Positions 1-9,118 of a stretch of DNA of 57,117 nucleotides are shown in pieces; within the stretch, counting starts at the first letter, position 1; each line of letters begins with the position of its first letter. This DNA comes from Marinobacter sp. (lineage in GTDB: Bacteria > Pseudomonadota > Gammaproteobacteria > Pseudomonadales > Oleiphilaceae), in the NCBI GenBank assembly GCA_022565395.1, contig JAIUMV010000024.1, forward strand, positions 1 to 57,117. Reading direction: 5' to 3'. The position numbers and the translations under genes were made by a program. A model generated the notes under the pieces. That model was given only the letters and a program-made list of their open reading frames with translations. It did not search any database and was not told the origin of the DNA.

Positions 1-61
1 CTTCAACGCTAGGTGGGAGCAACAGCGTCTGACTTCGAGGGGTGCCTTCAAGGTGTCTCAT
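1..61 (-). CDS. Transposase N-terminus, partial (IS1182-like), left copy
   Basis: An ATG at 59-61 opens a frame of 20 codons reaching the window edge. It reads MRHLEGTPRSQTLLLPP and onward, identical to the copy at the right end. The pattern G-T-x-R-x-Q-x-x-L-x-P-P-S is how many IS1182-family DDE transposases begin, just before a Y/W-x-x-E-D-H/N-x-x-R segment that would lie outside the window. No Shine-Dalgarno sequence is visible: the six bases before the ATG are the U-run of a terminator. The family call rests on 20 residues, so the frame being a transposase start is more secure than the exact family. Confidence 0.6.
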   Translation of the reverse strand, partial: MRHLEGTPRSQTLLLPPSVE

Positions 62-93
62 AAAAAATAACCGCGAGCTATGTCGCGGTTATT
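62..93 (-). terminator. Intrinsic terminator in the IS leader (left copy)
   Basis: Perfect 11-bp stem AATAACCGCGA / TCGCGGTTATT (66-76 with 83-93) around a 6-nt loop. On the minus strand it is followed by a run of U ending directly at the transposase ATG. It would stop transcription arriving from glnA before the transposase, and serves as glnA's first complete terminator. The plus-strand reading also ends in TTTT, but that run is shorter. Confidence 0.85.
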
Positions 94-127
94 TTGCCAG
101 CTCTAGAGGCTGTTTTCACACAGCCTC

Positions 128-157
128 ACAGGGCGGGGCTTTTCGAGCCGTGCTGGA
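128..157 (-). other. Remnant of the native glnA terminator (5' arm only)
   Basis: Directly after the glnA stop codon the minus strand reads through AAAAGCCCCGCCCTGT and then meets the IS end. An A-run followed by a GC-rich arm is the usual left half of a bidirectional intrinsic terminator. The matching GGGCGGGGC-TTTT arm is absent from the window and is predicted on the far side of the IS. This is inference from one arm. Confidence 0.5.
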
Positions 158-1561
158 TTACACGGAGTAGTACATGTCGAACTCGACCGGGTGAACGGTC
201 ATGTTCAGGCGCTCTACGTCCTGACGCTTCAGGTCGATGTACGCTTGGATCATGTCTTCGGTGAAGACGCCACCGCGGGTCAGGAACTCGTGATCCTGCT
301 CCAGGCAGCTCAGGGCTTCCTGCAGGGTCTCGGCAACCTGAGGGATGCTCATGGCTTCTTCCTTCGGCAGGTCGTACAGATCCTTGTCCATCGCGTCGCC
401 AGGGTGGATCTTGTTCTGGATGCCGTCCAGGCCAGCCATCATCAGGGCAGCGAATGCCAGGTAAGGGTTGGCTGCGGGGTCAGGGAAGCGCGCTTCGATA
501 CGGCGTGCTTTCGGGCTGCTTACGAACGGGATACGGATAGAGGCAGAGCGGTTGCGGGCAGAGTAGGCCAGCATAACCGGTGCTTCGTAGCCGGGAACCA
601 GACGCTTGTAGCTGTTGGTAGACGGGTTGGTGAAGGCGTTGAGGGCCTTGGCATGCTTGATGATGCCGCCAATGTAGTAAATGGCCATTTCGCTCAGGCC
701 GGCGTAGCCGTCACCCGCAAACAGGTTTTTGCCGTCTTTGTTCAGGGACATGTGTACGTGCATACCGGAACCATTATCGCCAACCAGAGGCTTAGGCATA
801 AAGGTTGCGGTCTTGCCGTAGGCGTGGGCTACGTTGTGAATGCAGTACTTCAGGATCTGAACTTCGTCAGCTTTGCGGGTCAGGGTATTGGCGCCAACAC
901 CGATTTCGCACTGGCCAGCAGTACCTACTTCGTGGTGGTGCACTTCGATGCGCAGACCCATGGACTCCATGGCGGCACACATGGCGCCACGCAGGTCGTG
1001 CAGGCTGTCTACTGGCGGTACGGGGAAGTAACCGCCTTTGACGCGAGGACGGTGGCCCACGTTGTTACGGTCGAAGTCTTCGCCGGATACCCAGGCAGCT
1101 TCTTCGGAGTGGATTTCGTACATGGAGCCGTTAATGCCGCTGTTCCATTTTACGGAATCGAAAACGAAGAATTCGGGCTCTGGGCCAAACAGGGCGCTGT
1201 CAGCCAGGCCAGTGGACTTCAGGTACTCTTCAGCGCGACGGGCAACGGAGCGGGGGTCACGCTCGTAGCCTTGCATGGTGGTCGGCTCAACGATGTTGCA
1301 AGAGATGTTTACGGTGGTTTCTTCGGTAAACGGGTCCAGAACGCTGGTCTCATCGTCTGGCAGCAGGATCATGTCGGACTCGTTGATGCCCTTCCAGCCG
1401 GCGATGGAAGAACCATCAAACATCTTGCCTTCAACGAAGGTTTCTTCGTTGATTTCGCTGGCAGGCAGGGTAACGTGCTGCTCTTTACCGCGGCTGTCGG
1501 TGAAACGCAGGTCAACCCATTTTGCTTCGTGTTCTTTGATCAGTTCAAGCGTCTTGGACAT
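158..1561 (-). CDS. glnA: Glutamine synthetase type I
   Basis: Makes glutamine from glutamate, ammonia and ATP in the cytoplasm; the protein forms a dodecamer. It is 467 aa, close to the 468-469 usual for type I-beta enzymes. The start [11 protein letters not shown] was chosen over an upstream in-frame codon because it matches the family N-terminus and has ACGGAG upstream. The conserved NRSASIRIP segment and the adenylylation site DLYDLP (Tyr396) are present, so the enzyme should be controlled by GlnE, encoded at 9252-12170. A sigma54 promoter and an NtrC site lie upstream. Downstream, where ntrB-ntrC often follow, an insertion sequence begins 30 bp after the stop. Confidence 0.98.
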   Translation of the reverse strand: MSKTLELIKEHEAKWVDLRFTDSRGKEQHVTLPASEINEETFVEGKMFDGSSIAGWKGINESDMILLPDDETSVLDPFTEETTVNISCNIVEPTTMQGYERDPRSVARRAEEYLKSTGLADSALFGPEPEFFVFDSVKWNSGINGSMYEIHSEEAAWVSGEDFDRNNVGHRPRVKGGYFPVPPVDSLHDLRGAMCAAMESMGLRIEVHHHEVGTAGQCEIGVGANTLTRKADEVQILKYCIHNVAHAYGKTATFMPKPLVGDNGSGMHVHMSLNKDGKNLFAGDGYAGLSEMAIYYIGGIIKHAKALNAFTNPSTNSYKRLVPGYEAPVMLAYSARNRSASIRIPFVSSPKARRIEARFPDPAANPYLAFAALMMAGLDGIQNKIHPGDAMDKDLYDLPKEEAMSIPQVAETLQEALSCLEQDHEFLTRGGVFTEDMIQAYIDLKRQDVERLNMTVHPVEFDMYYSV

Positions 1562-1736
1562 TACGCATTCTCCGTTAGTTTGCTCTCGCGCAGAGAGTGA
1601 GGTCGTTATCTCGTGTGCGCCGGTCTGACCGGCATGCCCGCACTTGGGGCCTGTCGGCCGGGTGGACATTCGCCAGGCGTAAAGAGCTTAACAGAAGCCC
1701 TGTTATGGTGCCTGCAAATTCGGCTGCCATACATCA

Positions 1737-1752
1737 AGCAGGCTCCGTGCCA
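1737..1752 (-). promoter_or_regulatory. Sigma54 (RpoN) promoter of glnA
   Basis: The minus strand reads TGGCACGGAGCCTGCT. It carries the invariant GG and GC dinucleotides separated by 10 bp and a perfect TGGCAC -24 element; the -12 element is CTGC instead of TTGC. It lies about 175 bp before the glnA start codon, giving a leader of roughly 160 nt. Nitrogen-regulated sigma54 transcription of glnA is well established in enteric bacteria. The rest of the 462-bp glnA-typA gap (1562-2023) holds the leader, the NtrC site and an uncharacterised typA promoter (a possible TATACT at 1978-1983). Confidence 0.75.
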
Positions 1753-1880
1753 ATTGTTGTTTCTATGCCTCAAAAAGGCGCAATCACTTGCTGTGTGGGC
1801 TTTTTTGGAACGTGGCCGAGAACGGGCCTGGGTTCCAGCTCGACAAAAGTGACCTCAATCGGTGCGCGGCGACGCTGTTG

Positions 1881-1897
1881 TGCACTTTGTTGGTGCG
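1881..1897. promoter_or_regulatory. NtrC enhancer-binding site
   Basis: TGCACTTTGTTGGTGCG matches the NtrC dyad TGCACY-N5-GGTGCA with only the last base off; the GCAC-N7-GTGC core is intact. It sits about 130 bp upstream of the sigma54 element of glnA, a usual enhancer distance. Only one strong site was found; enteric glnA promoters have two high-affinity sites. Confidence 0.7.
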
Positions 1898-2023
1898 GTA
1901 AGGCGCTGGGTAAGGTGTATTTTCGTGGTGTGCAGAAAATAAGCAGAAATCACGGTGTGACGAGGCTGGGTTTTCGATATACTGCTGCCCCGCTTTTTTT
2001 GCAACAGGCCACAGGTTACCCCA

Positions 2024-3835
2024 GTGATAGACAATCTCCGTAATATAGCCATTATTGCCCACGTTGACCATGGTAAAACCACACTGGTTGACCAGCTGCT
2101 TCGTCAGTCCGGCACTCTGGATCGTAAAGAGCTCGAGAGTGAGCGAGTCATGGACTCCAACGACCAGGAAAAAGAACGTGGTATTACCATTCTGGCGAAG
2201 AACACCGCGCTGAAGTGGAAAGGCTACAACATCAACGTGGTGGACACCCCTGGGCACGCCGACTTTGGTGGTGAGGTTGAGCGGGTGATGAGCATGGTGG
2301 ACAGCGTGTTGCTGGTGGTGGACTCCATCGACGGCCCGATGCCGCAAACCCGCTTCGTAACTCAGAAAGCTTTCGCCGCGGGCCTGCGCCCGATCGTGGT
2401 GGTGAACAAGATTGACCGCCCCGGCGCGCGCCCGGACTGGGTGGTTGACCAGGTATTTGATCTGTTTGATAACCTGGGTGCCACCGACGAGCAGCTGGAC
2501 TTTCCGATCGTTTATGCCAGTGCTCTCAACGGCATTGCCGGCCTTGATCACGAAAAGCTGGAAGACAACATGGAGGCGGTGTTCCAGGCTATCGTTGATC
2601 ATGTGCCTGCCCCTTCAGTGGATCTGGACGGTCCGTTCCAGATGCAGATTTCCCAGCTTGACTACAACAGCTTCCTGGGTGTTATCGGTATCGGCCGAAT
2701 CACACGGGGCAAGGTTAAAACCAATACGCCTGTAGCTGCGATAGGCGCTGACGGCAAGAAGCGTAATGGTCGTATCTTGAAGATCATGGGGCACTCCGGG
2801 CTGCAGCGGGTTGAAGTGGCCGAAGCCCAGGCCGGTGACATCGTTTGCGTCAGCGGCCTGGATGAGCTCTATATTTCTGACACCCTGTGTGATCCGGCCA
2901 AGGTTGAGGCGCTGCCGCCGCTGACAGTTGATGAACCAACGGTTTCCATGACCTTCCAGGTTAACGACTCACCCTTTGCTGGCAAAGAAGGCAAGTACGT
3001 TACCAGCCGAAACATCAAAGAGCGCCTGGAAAAAGAGCTGCTGCACAACGTGGCGCTGCGGGTTGAAGAAGGTGACTCCGCCGACAAGTTCAAGGTATCC
3101 GGTCGTGGTGAACTGCACCTTTCTGTGTTGATCGAGAACATGCGTCGGGAAAACTTCGAGTTGGCCGTAGGCCGCCCGGAGGTGGTAATCAAGGACGTGG
3201 ACGGCGTCAAGCAGGAGCCCTATGAGAATGTCGTGATCGACATCGAAGAGCAGCACCAGGGTCCGTTGATGGAGCAGATGGGCCTGCGCAAAGGCGACAT
3301 GACCAATATGGTGCCGGATGGCAAGGGACGCATGCGTCTTGAGTACACCATTCCAGCCCGTGGTCTGATTGGCTTCCGTAACACCTTCCTGACCATGACG
3401 TCCGGTACCGGTATCCTGACGTCGACCTTCAGTCACTACGGTCCCATTAAAGTTGGTGAGGTAACGAACCGCCAGAACGGTGTGCTGGTATCCATGGCCA
3501 TGGGCACTGCGCTGACCTACTCGCTGGAAACCTTGCAGAGTCGTGGCAAGCTGTTCCTCGAGCCGGGCCAGGACATCTACGAAGGCCAGCTGTGTGGTAT
3601 CCACAGCCGTGACAATGACCTGGTGGTAAACCCGACCAAGGCCAAGAAGCTGGACAACATGCGCGCCTCTGGCAAGGACGATGTCATTGCACTGGTGCCG
3701 CCCATCAAGTTCACGCTTGAGCAGGCGCTGGAGTTTATCGACGATGACGAGCTGGTGGAGGTGACGCCCAAGTCTATCCGCCTGCGCAAGAAGTTGTTGA
3801 CCGAGAACGAGCGTAAGCGCGCCAGCAAGAAGTAA
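2024..3835 (+). CDS. typA: Ribosome-associated GTPase TypA/BipA
   Basis: Translational GTPase of the EF-G/LepA group that binds the ribosome and helps 50S assembly and growth under stress or cold. It is 603 aa, full family length. G1 motif AHVDHGKTT at residues 12-20, then [17 protein letters not shown], and NKID (about 128-131). EF-G-like domains III and V and the BipA-specific C-terminal domain follow. The start is [23 protein letters not shown] aligns with the family from its first residue. It is divergent from glnA, an arrangement also common in relatives. Confidence 0.97.
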   Translation: MIDNLRNIAIIAHVDHGKTTLVDQLLRQSGTLDRKELESERVMDSNDQEKERGITILAKNTALKWKGYNINVVDTPGHADFGGEVERVMSMVDSVLLVVDSIDGPMPQTRFVTQKAFAAGLRPIVVVNKIDRPGARPDWVVDQVFDLFDNLGATDEQLDFPIVYASALNGIAGLDHEKLEDNMEAVFQAIVDHVPAPSVDLDGPFQMQISQLDYNSFLGVIGIGRITRGKVKTNTPVAAIGADGKKRNGRILKIMGHSGLQRVEVAEAQAGDIVCVSGLDELYISDTLCDPAKVEALPPLTVDEPTVSMTFQVNDSPFAGKEGKYVTSRNIKERLEKELLHNVALRVEEGDSADKFKVSGRGELHLSVLIENMRRENFELAVGRPEVVIKDVDGVKQEPYENVVIDIEEQHQGPLMEQMGLRKGDMTNMVPDGKGRMRLEYTIPARGLIGFRNTFLTMTSGTGILTSTFSHYGPIKVGEVTNRQNGVLVSMAMGTALTYSLETLQSRGKLFLEPGQDIYEGQLCGIHSRDNDLVVNPTKAKKLDNMRASGKDDVIALVPPIKFTLEQALEFIDDDELVEVTPKSIRLRKKLLTENERKRASKK

Positions 3836-3864
3836 CGGCAGGCTTACCGATTAAGGCGTAGCTT

Positions 3865-3901
3865 CACCCACCTTGCACCCATGGCTGGTGCAGGGTGGGT
3901 G
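3865..3901. other. Strong stem-loop between typA and pip
   Basis: CACCCACCTTGCACC pairs with GGTGCAGGGTGGGTG over 15 bp with one G-U wobble and a 7-nt loop. No U-run follows on either strand, so it is not a standard intrinsic terminator. It may still end or stabilise the typA transcript. Confidence 0.5.
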
Positions 3902-4006
3902 ACTGCAGTTGGCTGCTCTGAATTTTCCTTTGCTCTATTCACCGCGCAGGTGATTCTCCGCCCTATTCTCAGCTAGACTTCCGTTATCGATGGAACGGAG
4001 TTCCCT

Positions 4007-4963
4007 ATGCTGAGCCTCTATCCTGATATCAAACCTTACGCCACCCACCGGCTTAAAGTGGATGGCCTGCACGAGCTTTATATTGAAGAATGCGGAAATC
4101 CCGCCGGGGTGCCTGTGCTGGTGGTGCATGGCGGGCCAGGAGGGGGCTGTGATGAGAGCTACCGGCGCTTTTTCGATGCAGAACGCTATCGGATCATTCT
4201 CTACGACCAGCGGGGTGCCGGGCGCTCCACACCTTTGGCGGAACTCAGGGATAACACGACCCACCACCTGGTAGCTGACATGGAGCAGATCCGGGCATTG
4301 CTGGGGGTCGAGCGCTGGGTGCTGTTTGGCGGCAGCTGGGGCTCAACCTTGAGTTTGGTATACGCCCAGCAACATAGTGCCCGGGTGCTGGGGCTGATCT
4401 TGCGTGGTATCTTTCTTTGCCGCCCCAGAGACATCCACTGGTTTTACCAAGAAGGTGCCAGTCGCGTTTTCCCGGACTACTGGCGTGACTTTGCAGCGCC
4501 CATTCCCATTGCCGAACGCCACGATATGGTGGAAGCCTACTACCGGTATCTGACCAGCCCCAATGAGCTGGAGCAGATCCTGGCGGCCAAGGCCTGGTCC
4601 ATCTGGGAGGGGCGGTGCGCTACCCTGCATCCGAACCCCCGGGTGGTCGAGCACTTCAGCCACCCCCATGTCGCCATCGCGCTTGCTCGAATTGAGTGCC
4701 ATTACTTCATGCACAAGGCTTTTCTTGAGCCAGATCAAATAGTTCGGAATGCCTCAAAGCTGGCCGGTGTGCCCGGTATTATCGTCCACGGCCGCTATGA
4801 TATGGTTTGTCCACTGGATAATGCCCTGGCCCTTAGTGAGGCCTGGCCGGAGGCCTCCCTTAACATTATTCGTGATGCCGGGCATTCGGCCTCTGAGCCT
4901 GCCATTGTGGATGCCTTGATTCGGGCGGCTGAGCAGATGCTGGGGCTGCTTGAGGTCCACTAG
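4007..4963 (+). CDS. pip: Prolyl iminopeptidase (alpha/beta hydrolase)
   Basis: Cleaves N-terminal proline from peptides in the cytoplasm (MEROPS S33). It is 318 aa, normal length. The oxyanion motif HGGPGGG lies at residues 41-47, the nucleophile elbow GGSWGS gives Ser110, HGRYD gives Asp265 and AGHS gives His293, so the triad is complete. DQRGAGRS (67-74) is typical of the family. ACGGAG precedes the ATG. dtd follows after 25 bp, probably in the same transcript. Confidence 0.93.
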   Translation: MLSLYPDIKPYATHRLKVDGLHELYIEECGNPAGVPVLVVHGGPGGGCDESYRRFFDAERYRIILYDQRGAGRSTPLAELRDNTTHHLVADMEQIRALLGVERWVLFGGSWGSTLSLVYAQQHSARVLGLILRGIFLCRPRDIHWFYQEGASRVFPDYWRDFAAPIPIAERHDMVEAYYRYLTSPNELEQILAAKAWSIWEGRCATLHPNPRVVEHFSHPHVAIALARIECHYFMHKAFLEPDQIVRNASKLAGVPGIIVHGRYDMVCPLDNALALSEAWPEASLNIIRDAGHSASEPAIVDALIRAAEQMLGLLEVH

Positions 4964-4988
4964 AAAACAGACGGATGGATAACGGGTT

Positions 4989-5432
4989 TTGAGAGCACTG
5001 ATGCAACGGGTTACCAGTGCCAGTGTCACTGTTGACGCTGAGACTGTGGGCAGTGTTGATGCGGGTTTGCTGGTGCTGTTGGGCGTGGCCCGCGGGGATA
5101 GGCCAGAGCAGGCCGAAACACTCGCCCGGCGGGTGTTGCGCTATCGGGTGTTTGCCGATGAGCAGGGCCGGATGAACCGTTCGCTGCTTGATATCGAAGG
5201 GCAGCTTCTGGTGGTGTCCCAGTTTACCTTGACGGCAGACACCCGTTCCGGCCTGCGTCCCGGTTTCTCCAGTGCGGCGGAACCAGCGCTGGCACAGCGG
5301 TTGTATGAAGATTTTGTGGCTGCGGCGGGCGCACTGTTAGGCCCTGAGCGCGTTGCGTGTGGGCGTTTTGGTGCAGATATGAAGGTGGCGCTGGTCAATG
5401 ACGGCCCGGTGACTTTTTTACTGGAAACGTGA
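4989..5432 (+). CDS. dtd: D-aminoacyl-tRNA deacylase
   Basis: Hydrolyses D-amino acids (and glycine mischarged on tRNA-Ala) from tRNA, a homodimeric proofreading enzyme. It is 147 aa, normal length. The family motifs SQFTL (about residues 76-80) and the Gly-Pro motif NDGPVT near the C-terminus are present. The start is TTG: the N-terminus MRALMQRVTSASVTVD aligns directly with relatives and no closer ATG fits, since the ATG five codons in would remove conserved residues. It follows pip in the same direction. Confidence 0.94.
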   Translation: MRALMQRVTSASVTVDAETVGSVDAGLLVLLGVARGDRPEQAETLARRVLRYRVFADEQGRMNRSLLDIEGQLLVVSQFTLTADTRSGLRPGFSSAAEPALAQRLYEDFVAAAGALLGPERVACGRFGADMKVALVNDGPVTFLLET

Positions 5433-5649
5433 GTCGTTTTGGGGCAAAACGCTAAAAAACTTGCCCCGCGGATTTGCAAATTTGTGAAGGTTGTATTAAA
5501 ACAAAAACATCATTCGGCGCTTTAACAAAGTGCCGTAAGTGATTGACCCCGAAGGCAGGCTGCGCGTTTTGATTGTTGATAACGCCGGGAATTCCGCCGA
5601 AGTGAGGCCAAAAAGTGAGCAAAATCAAAGACTATAGGACGAATCTACG

Positions 5650-6672
5650 ATGAAAAAGACCCTTATCGCATCCGCCGTCGCTGCAGCTACCTTCTCAGTG
5701 GGCGCCCTTGCAGGCGCTCACGACCACAAGAACCTGCCGACCGTCTACGGTAATATCCAGCTGGCCATCGCCCACGACAATGTCGATGGCGGCAACTCCC
5801 AGCTGGACCACTTCGACAATGGTTCCACCATTGGCTTCAAGCATGAGCACCTGATTGCGCCAGGGATTACCGGTTTCTTCAAGGCAGAATTCCATTTCGA
5901 TGCCGACAAGAACAAGAATGCCGATGACGAGCGTGGCGGTATTTTCGAGATTGACGAAGCCTACATCGGTATCAAGGGCGAAAACTTCGGCACCATCTGG
6001 GTAGGGGCTGATGACTCCACTTATCTGGAGTTTGTGGACAAGATCGCCCAGTTCTACGAAGTGGCCACCCTGAACATGTCTGTGGCTTATGACACCGGCG
6101 AAGATAACCTGGTTCAGTACCTGTCCCCGGTGTTTGATGGCTTCCAGTTCGGTGTTGCTGTGGAAGTTGATGGCAGCGGCGACCGCCGTGCTAACAGTAA
6201 CGGCCGCAACAACTATCCGTTCCAGTTGGCTGCCCGCTACACCATGGATAACCTGGAGCTGGCCTTTGCCATGGACTCCAACGATGGCAAGCGTGACAGC
6301 ATCAACAACAAGAACACCTACGGCCTGGCTGTAACCTATACCCTGGACAATCTCACCATGATCGGTGAGTTCCAGACCCGTGAAGACGTGGCTGATAAGT
6401 ATGGCATCATGGGGGTTTACACCCTGGGGCCAAACCAGTTCGCCCTGTCTTATGAGTATTATGAGGCCGACAACGGCACCAAGAGTGACACTGTGACCCT
6501 GCAGGCGCTGCATAATGTGTCCAGTAACCTGTATGTCTTCTTCGAAGGCTACCTGGGTGGCGGTGACAGCGGTGTATACGGCAATGACTTTGCAGTCGAC
6601 CGTGACGGCAGCATTGCCGGTGGTTCTGATGAGCGGGCGATTGCCGCTATCGGTGCTGTATACCACTTCTGA
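5650..6672 (+). CDS. Outer-membrane porin
   Basis: General-diffusion type beta-barrel porin. It is 340 aa with a clear Sec signal peptide (MKKTLIASAVAAATFSVGALA, cleavage near residue 21). Alternating amphipathic strands, acidic Asp-rich loops and a C-terminal AAIGAVYHF ending in Phe (the BAM recognition signature) follow. Closest in feel to the Porin_4 / OmpC-like group of marine gammaproteobacteria; substrate not predictable. AGGACGA lies upstream of the ATG. It is monocistronic, with its own terminator. Confidence 0.88.
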   Translation: MKKTLIASAVAAATFSVGALAGAHDHKNLPTVYGNIQLAIAHDNVDGGNSQLDHFDNGSTIGFKHEHLIAPGITGFFKAEFHFDADKNKNADDERGGIFEIDEAYIGIKGENFGTIWVGADDSTYLEFVDKIAQFYEVATLNMSVAYDTGEDNLVQYLSPVFDGFQFGVAVEVDGSGDRRANSNGRNNYPFQLAARYTMDNLELAFAMDSNDGKRDSINNKNTYGLAVTYTLDNLTMIGEFQTREDVADKYGIMGVYTLGPNQFALSYEYYEADNGTKSDTVTLQALHNVSSNLYVFFEGYLGGGDSGVYGNDFAVDRDGSIAGGSDERAIAAIGAVYHF

Positions 6673-6702
6673 TACCCTTTGATTGCGACCTAAGCAATCC
6701 TG

Positions 6703-6732
6703 AAACCGGTGCCTGCGGGCATCGGTTTTTTT
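6703..6732 (+). terminator. Intrinsic terminator of the porin gene
   Basis: AAACCGGTGCC pairs with GGCATCGGTTT (one G-U) and is followed by TTTTT, 30 bp after the porin stop codon. Confidence 0.85.
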
Positions 6733-6783
6733 ATGGTTGCGGTATGATCAAGGCCTTGTCCCATGAGTCCAGGAGGTTTTAAC

Positions 6784-7656
6784 GTGGCTGATGCTACCCG
6801 CGAGCTTGAGCTTAAACTGACCCTGCTACCCAATGCGCAGGCGGCGCAGACAGACTGGTTGCTCCGTCAGACGGGCGTGAAGGATCTGGGCGAGCGGCAT
6901 CTGGTAAACGTCTACTTTGATACGCCGACGCTGGCGCTCAACCAGCAGCGCATTGCTTTGCGCGTGCGCCAGGTGGGTGAGCGTTTTATCCAAACCCTGA
7001 AAACCAAAGGTGCGTTTGTTGATGGTGCGCATCAGCGGCAGGAGTGGGAGTGGCCAATGACCTCCGCCGGGCTGGATTTGAGCCTGCTGGCGGATACCCC
7101 ATTAGGCGGTAGTGCATTTCTGGCAGCGCTGGAGCCGGTATTTGAAACCAACTTTACCCGGCGGGTGCTGTTGTTGCAGGAGGGCGACAGTATCATTGAG
7201 TGTGCTCTGGATCGGGGAGAAATCATTGCTGGCGCAAACCGAATGCCTTTGTGCGAGTTGGAGCTGGAGCTGAAGGCCGGCGACCCGGGTGCTATTCAGG
7301 CCTGGGGGAGGCGCTTGGCAGAGCAGGCACCGGTGCTGGTGAATCTCATCAGCAAAGCCGAGCAGGGCTATTTCCTGGCGGGCCATTATCAGCCCCGGCC
7401 ACAGCCAGCCGAGGGACCGTTGTTGGCATTGTTTCGGGCGGCGTCAGCCTGGTGGCTCACCGGTGATGCGGTATGGTGCGAGCGCCTGCAGGCTGCGCTG
7501 GGCAGTCTGCGTGAGCGCTCCGGAGAAGGATTTGCCATGCTGGGCGCGGTGATTCAGCGCATTGCAGAAGCGGGCGAGCCGGAGGCCGGATTGCTGGCTA
7601 CGCCCGAGTTTGGTCAGCTGCAGTTGGCTATGCTGGCTGCGGAAAAGTCCGAGTGA
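6784..7656 (+). CDS. CYTH-domain phosphatase (YgiF-like inorganic triphosphatase)
   Basis: Member of the CYTH/triphosphate tunnel metalloenzyme superfamily, which hydrolyses tripolyphosphate and related substrates with divalent metal. It is 290 aa. The signature ExExK is at residues 7-11 (ELELK). Basic tunnel residues are seen in ALRVRQ and QTLKTKG, and CELELELK closes the domain at about 150-160. The GTG start was chosen because AGGAGG lies 7 bp before it; an ATG seven codons upstream has no such site. In E. coli, ygiF (CYTH plus CHAD) is upstream of glnE. Here the C-terminal part (about 90 aa) is too short for a full CHAD domain and mgtE intervenes before glnE. Confidence 0.82.
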   Translation: MADATRELELKLTLLPNAQAAQTDWLLRQTGVKDLGERHLVNVYFDTPTLALNQQRIALRVRQVGERFIQTLKTKGAFVDGAHQRQEWEWPMTSAGLDLSLLADTPLGGSAFLAALEPVFETNFTRRVLLLQEGDSIIECALDRGEIIAGANRMPLCELELELKAGDPGAIQAWGRRLAEQAPVLVNLISKAEQGYFLAGHYQPRPQPAEGPLLALFRAASAWWLTGDAVWCERLQAALGSLRERSGEGFAMLGAVIQRIAEAGEPEAGLLATPEFGQLQLAMLAAEKSE

Positions 7657-7662
7657 ATGCGG

Positions 7663-9018
7663 CTACCCGAGTCCCAGCACGGCGGTTGCCACGCTGAAGT
7701 AGATTAATACACCGCAGACGTCCGCGATGGTGGTGATCAGCGGCGTGCTGGCGGTGGCAGGGTCGAAGCCGACTTTGTAGAGGATAAAGGGCAGCAGCAT
7801 GCCGATAATGCTGCCTATCAGTACCACAAGCACCATGGTGATAGCCACGACAGTGGCAATATCGACGCCCGCCCGAATGAAACCCACTAGCATGACGGCC
7901 GCCGCCATAGTGAGGCCAAGGGCTGACGCCACCAGAAATTCCTTCCCCAGCAGCCGCCCCCAGTCTGCCGCGGTTACTTCCCCGGTGGCGATACCCCGCA
8001 CCATCAGGGTGGCGGACTGGGCGCCAGCGTTACCGGCGCTGGCCACCAGCAATGGCAGGAAGAACAGCAGGGCCAGGTGGGCGGCAATGGTGTCCTCAAA
8101 GTAGGCAATGCCGGCACCGGTAAATATATTGGCAAACACCAGAATAACCAGCCAGTGCACGCGGGAGCGGTAGAGTGAAAAGGGGGATGAGTTGCGCAGG
8201 CCCGCTTCCAGTTTACCAACGGTGGCGCCCTTGTGCATGTCCTCGGTGGCTTCCGCTTCGGCCACGTCCATGGCGTCATCGTAGGTGACAATGCCCACCA
8301 GAGTCTCGTTGTCATCGACAATGGGCAGGGCGATCAAGTCGTAGCGGGAAATGAGTCGGGCGACTTCTTCCTGGGGGGTGTCTGTTCTGGCTGAGATCAG
8401 CCCGGTGGCCATCAGTGAATCGACAACGGCAGAGGGTATGGCCGTAATCAGGTTTCGCAGTGACACGGCACCAATCAGTTTGTGGTCCTGGTCCACCACA
8501 AAGGCCTGATAGATGGTCTCTTTGTCTGGTGCTGTGCGTCTGAGCAGGGTCAGCGCTGCGCCTACGGTCATACCGGAACTGATAACCGCGTACTCGGAGG
8601 TCATGATGGCACCGGCCGTGCCTTCCTCATAACTGGCCAGTCGTCGCAGGTCTTCCCGCTCGCGGCGGGCGAGGGATTTGAACAGCCGGTGTTGCTCGTC
8701 TTCATCGAGGAAGTTAAACAGGTCAGCCCGTTCGTCGGCAGACATTTCCGTGACCAGCGCTGCCAGGGGTTGATCCGGTATGCGGGGGACCAGTTCGTGC
8801 TGGCGGTCCAGACTCAGATAACCAAACACCTTGGCCTGCTGCTCAAGCGGCAGGGCCATGAGCAGCTCCAGGCCCTCATCGTCATCTCGCGCCGATTCTA
8901 TGTATTCCGCAAGGTCCGCAGCGTTGAATGTCGCAGAAGCTTCTGCAATGGCCTGCTGGTCGCCTGATACGATGGCTTCGATCAGCGGCTGGAACAGTTC
9001 GGAATCCATATACGACAT
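7663..9018 (-). CDS. mgtE: Magnesium transporter MgtE
   Basis: Inner-membrane Mg2+ channel gated by intracellular Mg2+. It is 451 aa, full length. The order is an N-terminal superhelical domain (about 1-130, with MSADERADLFNFLDEDE), a CBS pair (about 135-255, with AIMTSEYAVIS and LPIVDDNETLVGIVTYDDAMD), a connecting helix, and five hydrophobic segments (about 285-451). The pore signature region LVASAGNAGAQSATLMVRG lies in the membrane part. The MSYMDSEL start has CAGGAA upstream. It converges on the CYTH gene with a 6-bp gap and is divergent from glnE. Confidence 0.96.
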   Translation of the reverse strand: MSYMDSELFQPLIEAIVSGDQQAIAEASATFNAADLAEYIESARDDDEGLELLMALPLEQQAKVFGYLSLDRQHELVPRIPDQPLAALVTEMSADERADLFNFLDEDEQHRLFKSLARREREDLRRLASYEEGTAGAIMTSEYAVISSGMTVGAALTLLRRTAPDKETIYQAFVVDQDHKLIGAVSLRNLITAIPSAVVDSLMATGLISARTDTPQEEVARLISRYDLIALPIVDDNETLVGIVTYDDAMDVAEAEATEDMHKGATVGKLEAGLRNSSPFSLYRSRVHWLVILVFANIFTGAGIAYFEDTIAAHLALLFFLPLLVASAGNAGAQSATLMVRGIATGEVTAADWGRLLGKEFLVASALGLTMAAAVMLVGFIRAGVDIATVVAITMVLVVLIGSIIGMLLPFILYKVGFDPATASTPLITTIADVCGVLIYFSVATAVLGLG

Positions 9019-9118
9019 AAAAATTCCTGTCTGGCAAAAGGGGCGATAGATAAAGGCTCTAGGGCTAATGATGGCTCGTGTGTCGCTACAAACAATGCAT
9101 AGCGGGCTGACATATCAG

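Larger units (their letters stand above)
1..127 (-). mobile_element. 5' end of an insertion sequence (left copy, IS1182-like), cut by the window edge
   Basis: Bases 2-127 are the exact reverse complement of 56992-57117, with no mismatch over 126 bp. Reading outward on the minus strand, the element begins at 127 with an 8-bp-arm palindrome (GAGGCTGT, 6-nt loop, ACAGCCTC, 106-127). An intrinsic terminator hairpin (62-93) follows, then a start codon at 61 opening a transposase-like frame that runs off the window. Identity stops at 127, just inside the gene-proximal edge, so 127 is taken as the element end. A palindromic tip beginning GAGGCTGTGTGAAAAC resembles IS1182-type termini (family knowledge, not searched). 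The window edge probably falls here because an assembler could not extend through identical copies. Confidence 0.75.

Noticed and set aside
191-1600. 469-codon open frame on the plus strand opposite glnA
   Set aside because: It mirrors the whole of glnA, which is certain on the minus strand. The translation has no recognisable motif and arises from GC-rich third positions.
5441-5467. GGGGCAA/TTGCCCC stem-loop after dtd as a terminator
   Set aside because: A 7-bp stem with a 13-nt loop and no U-run is too weak to call.
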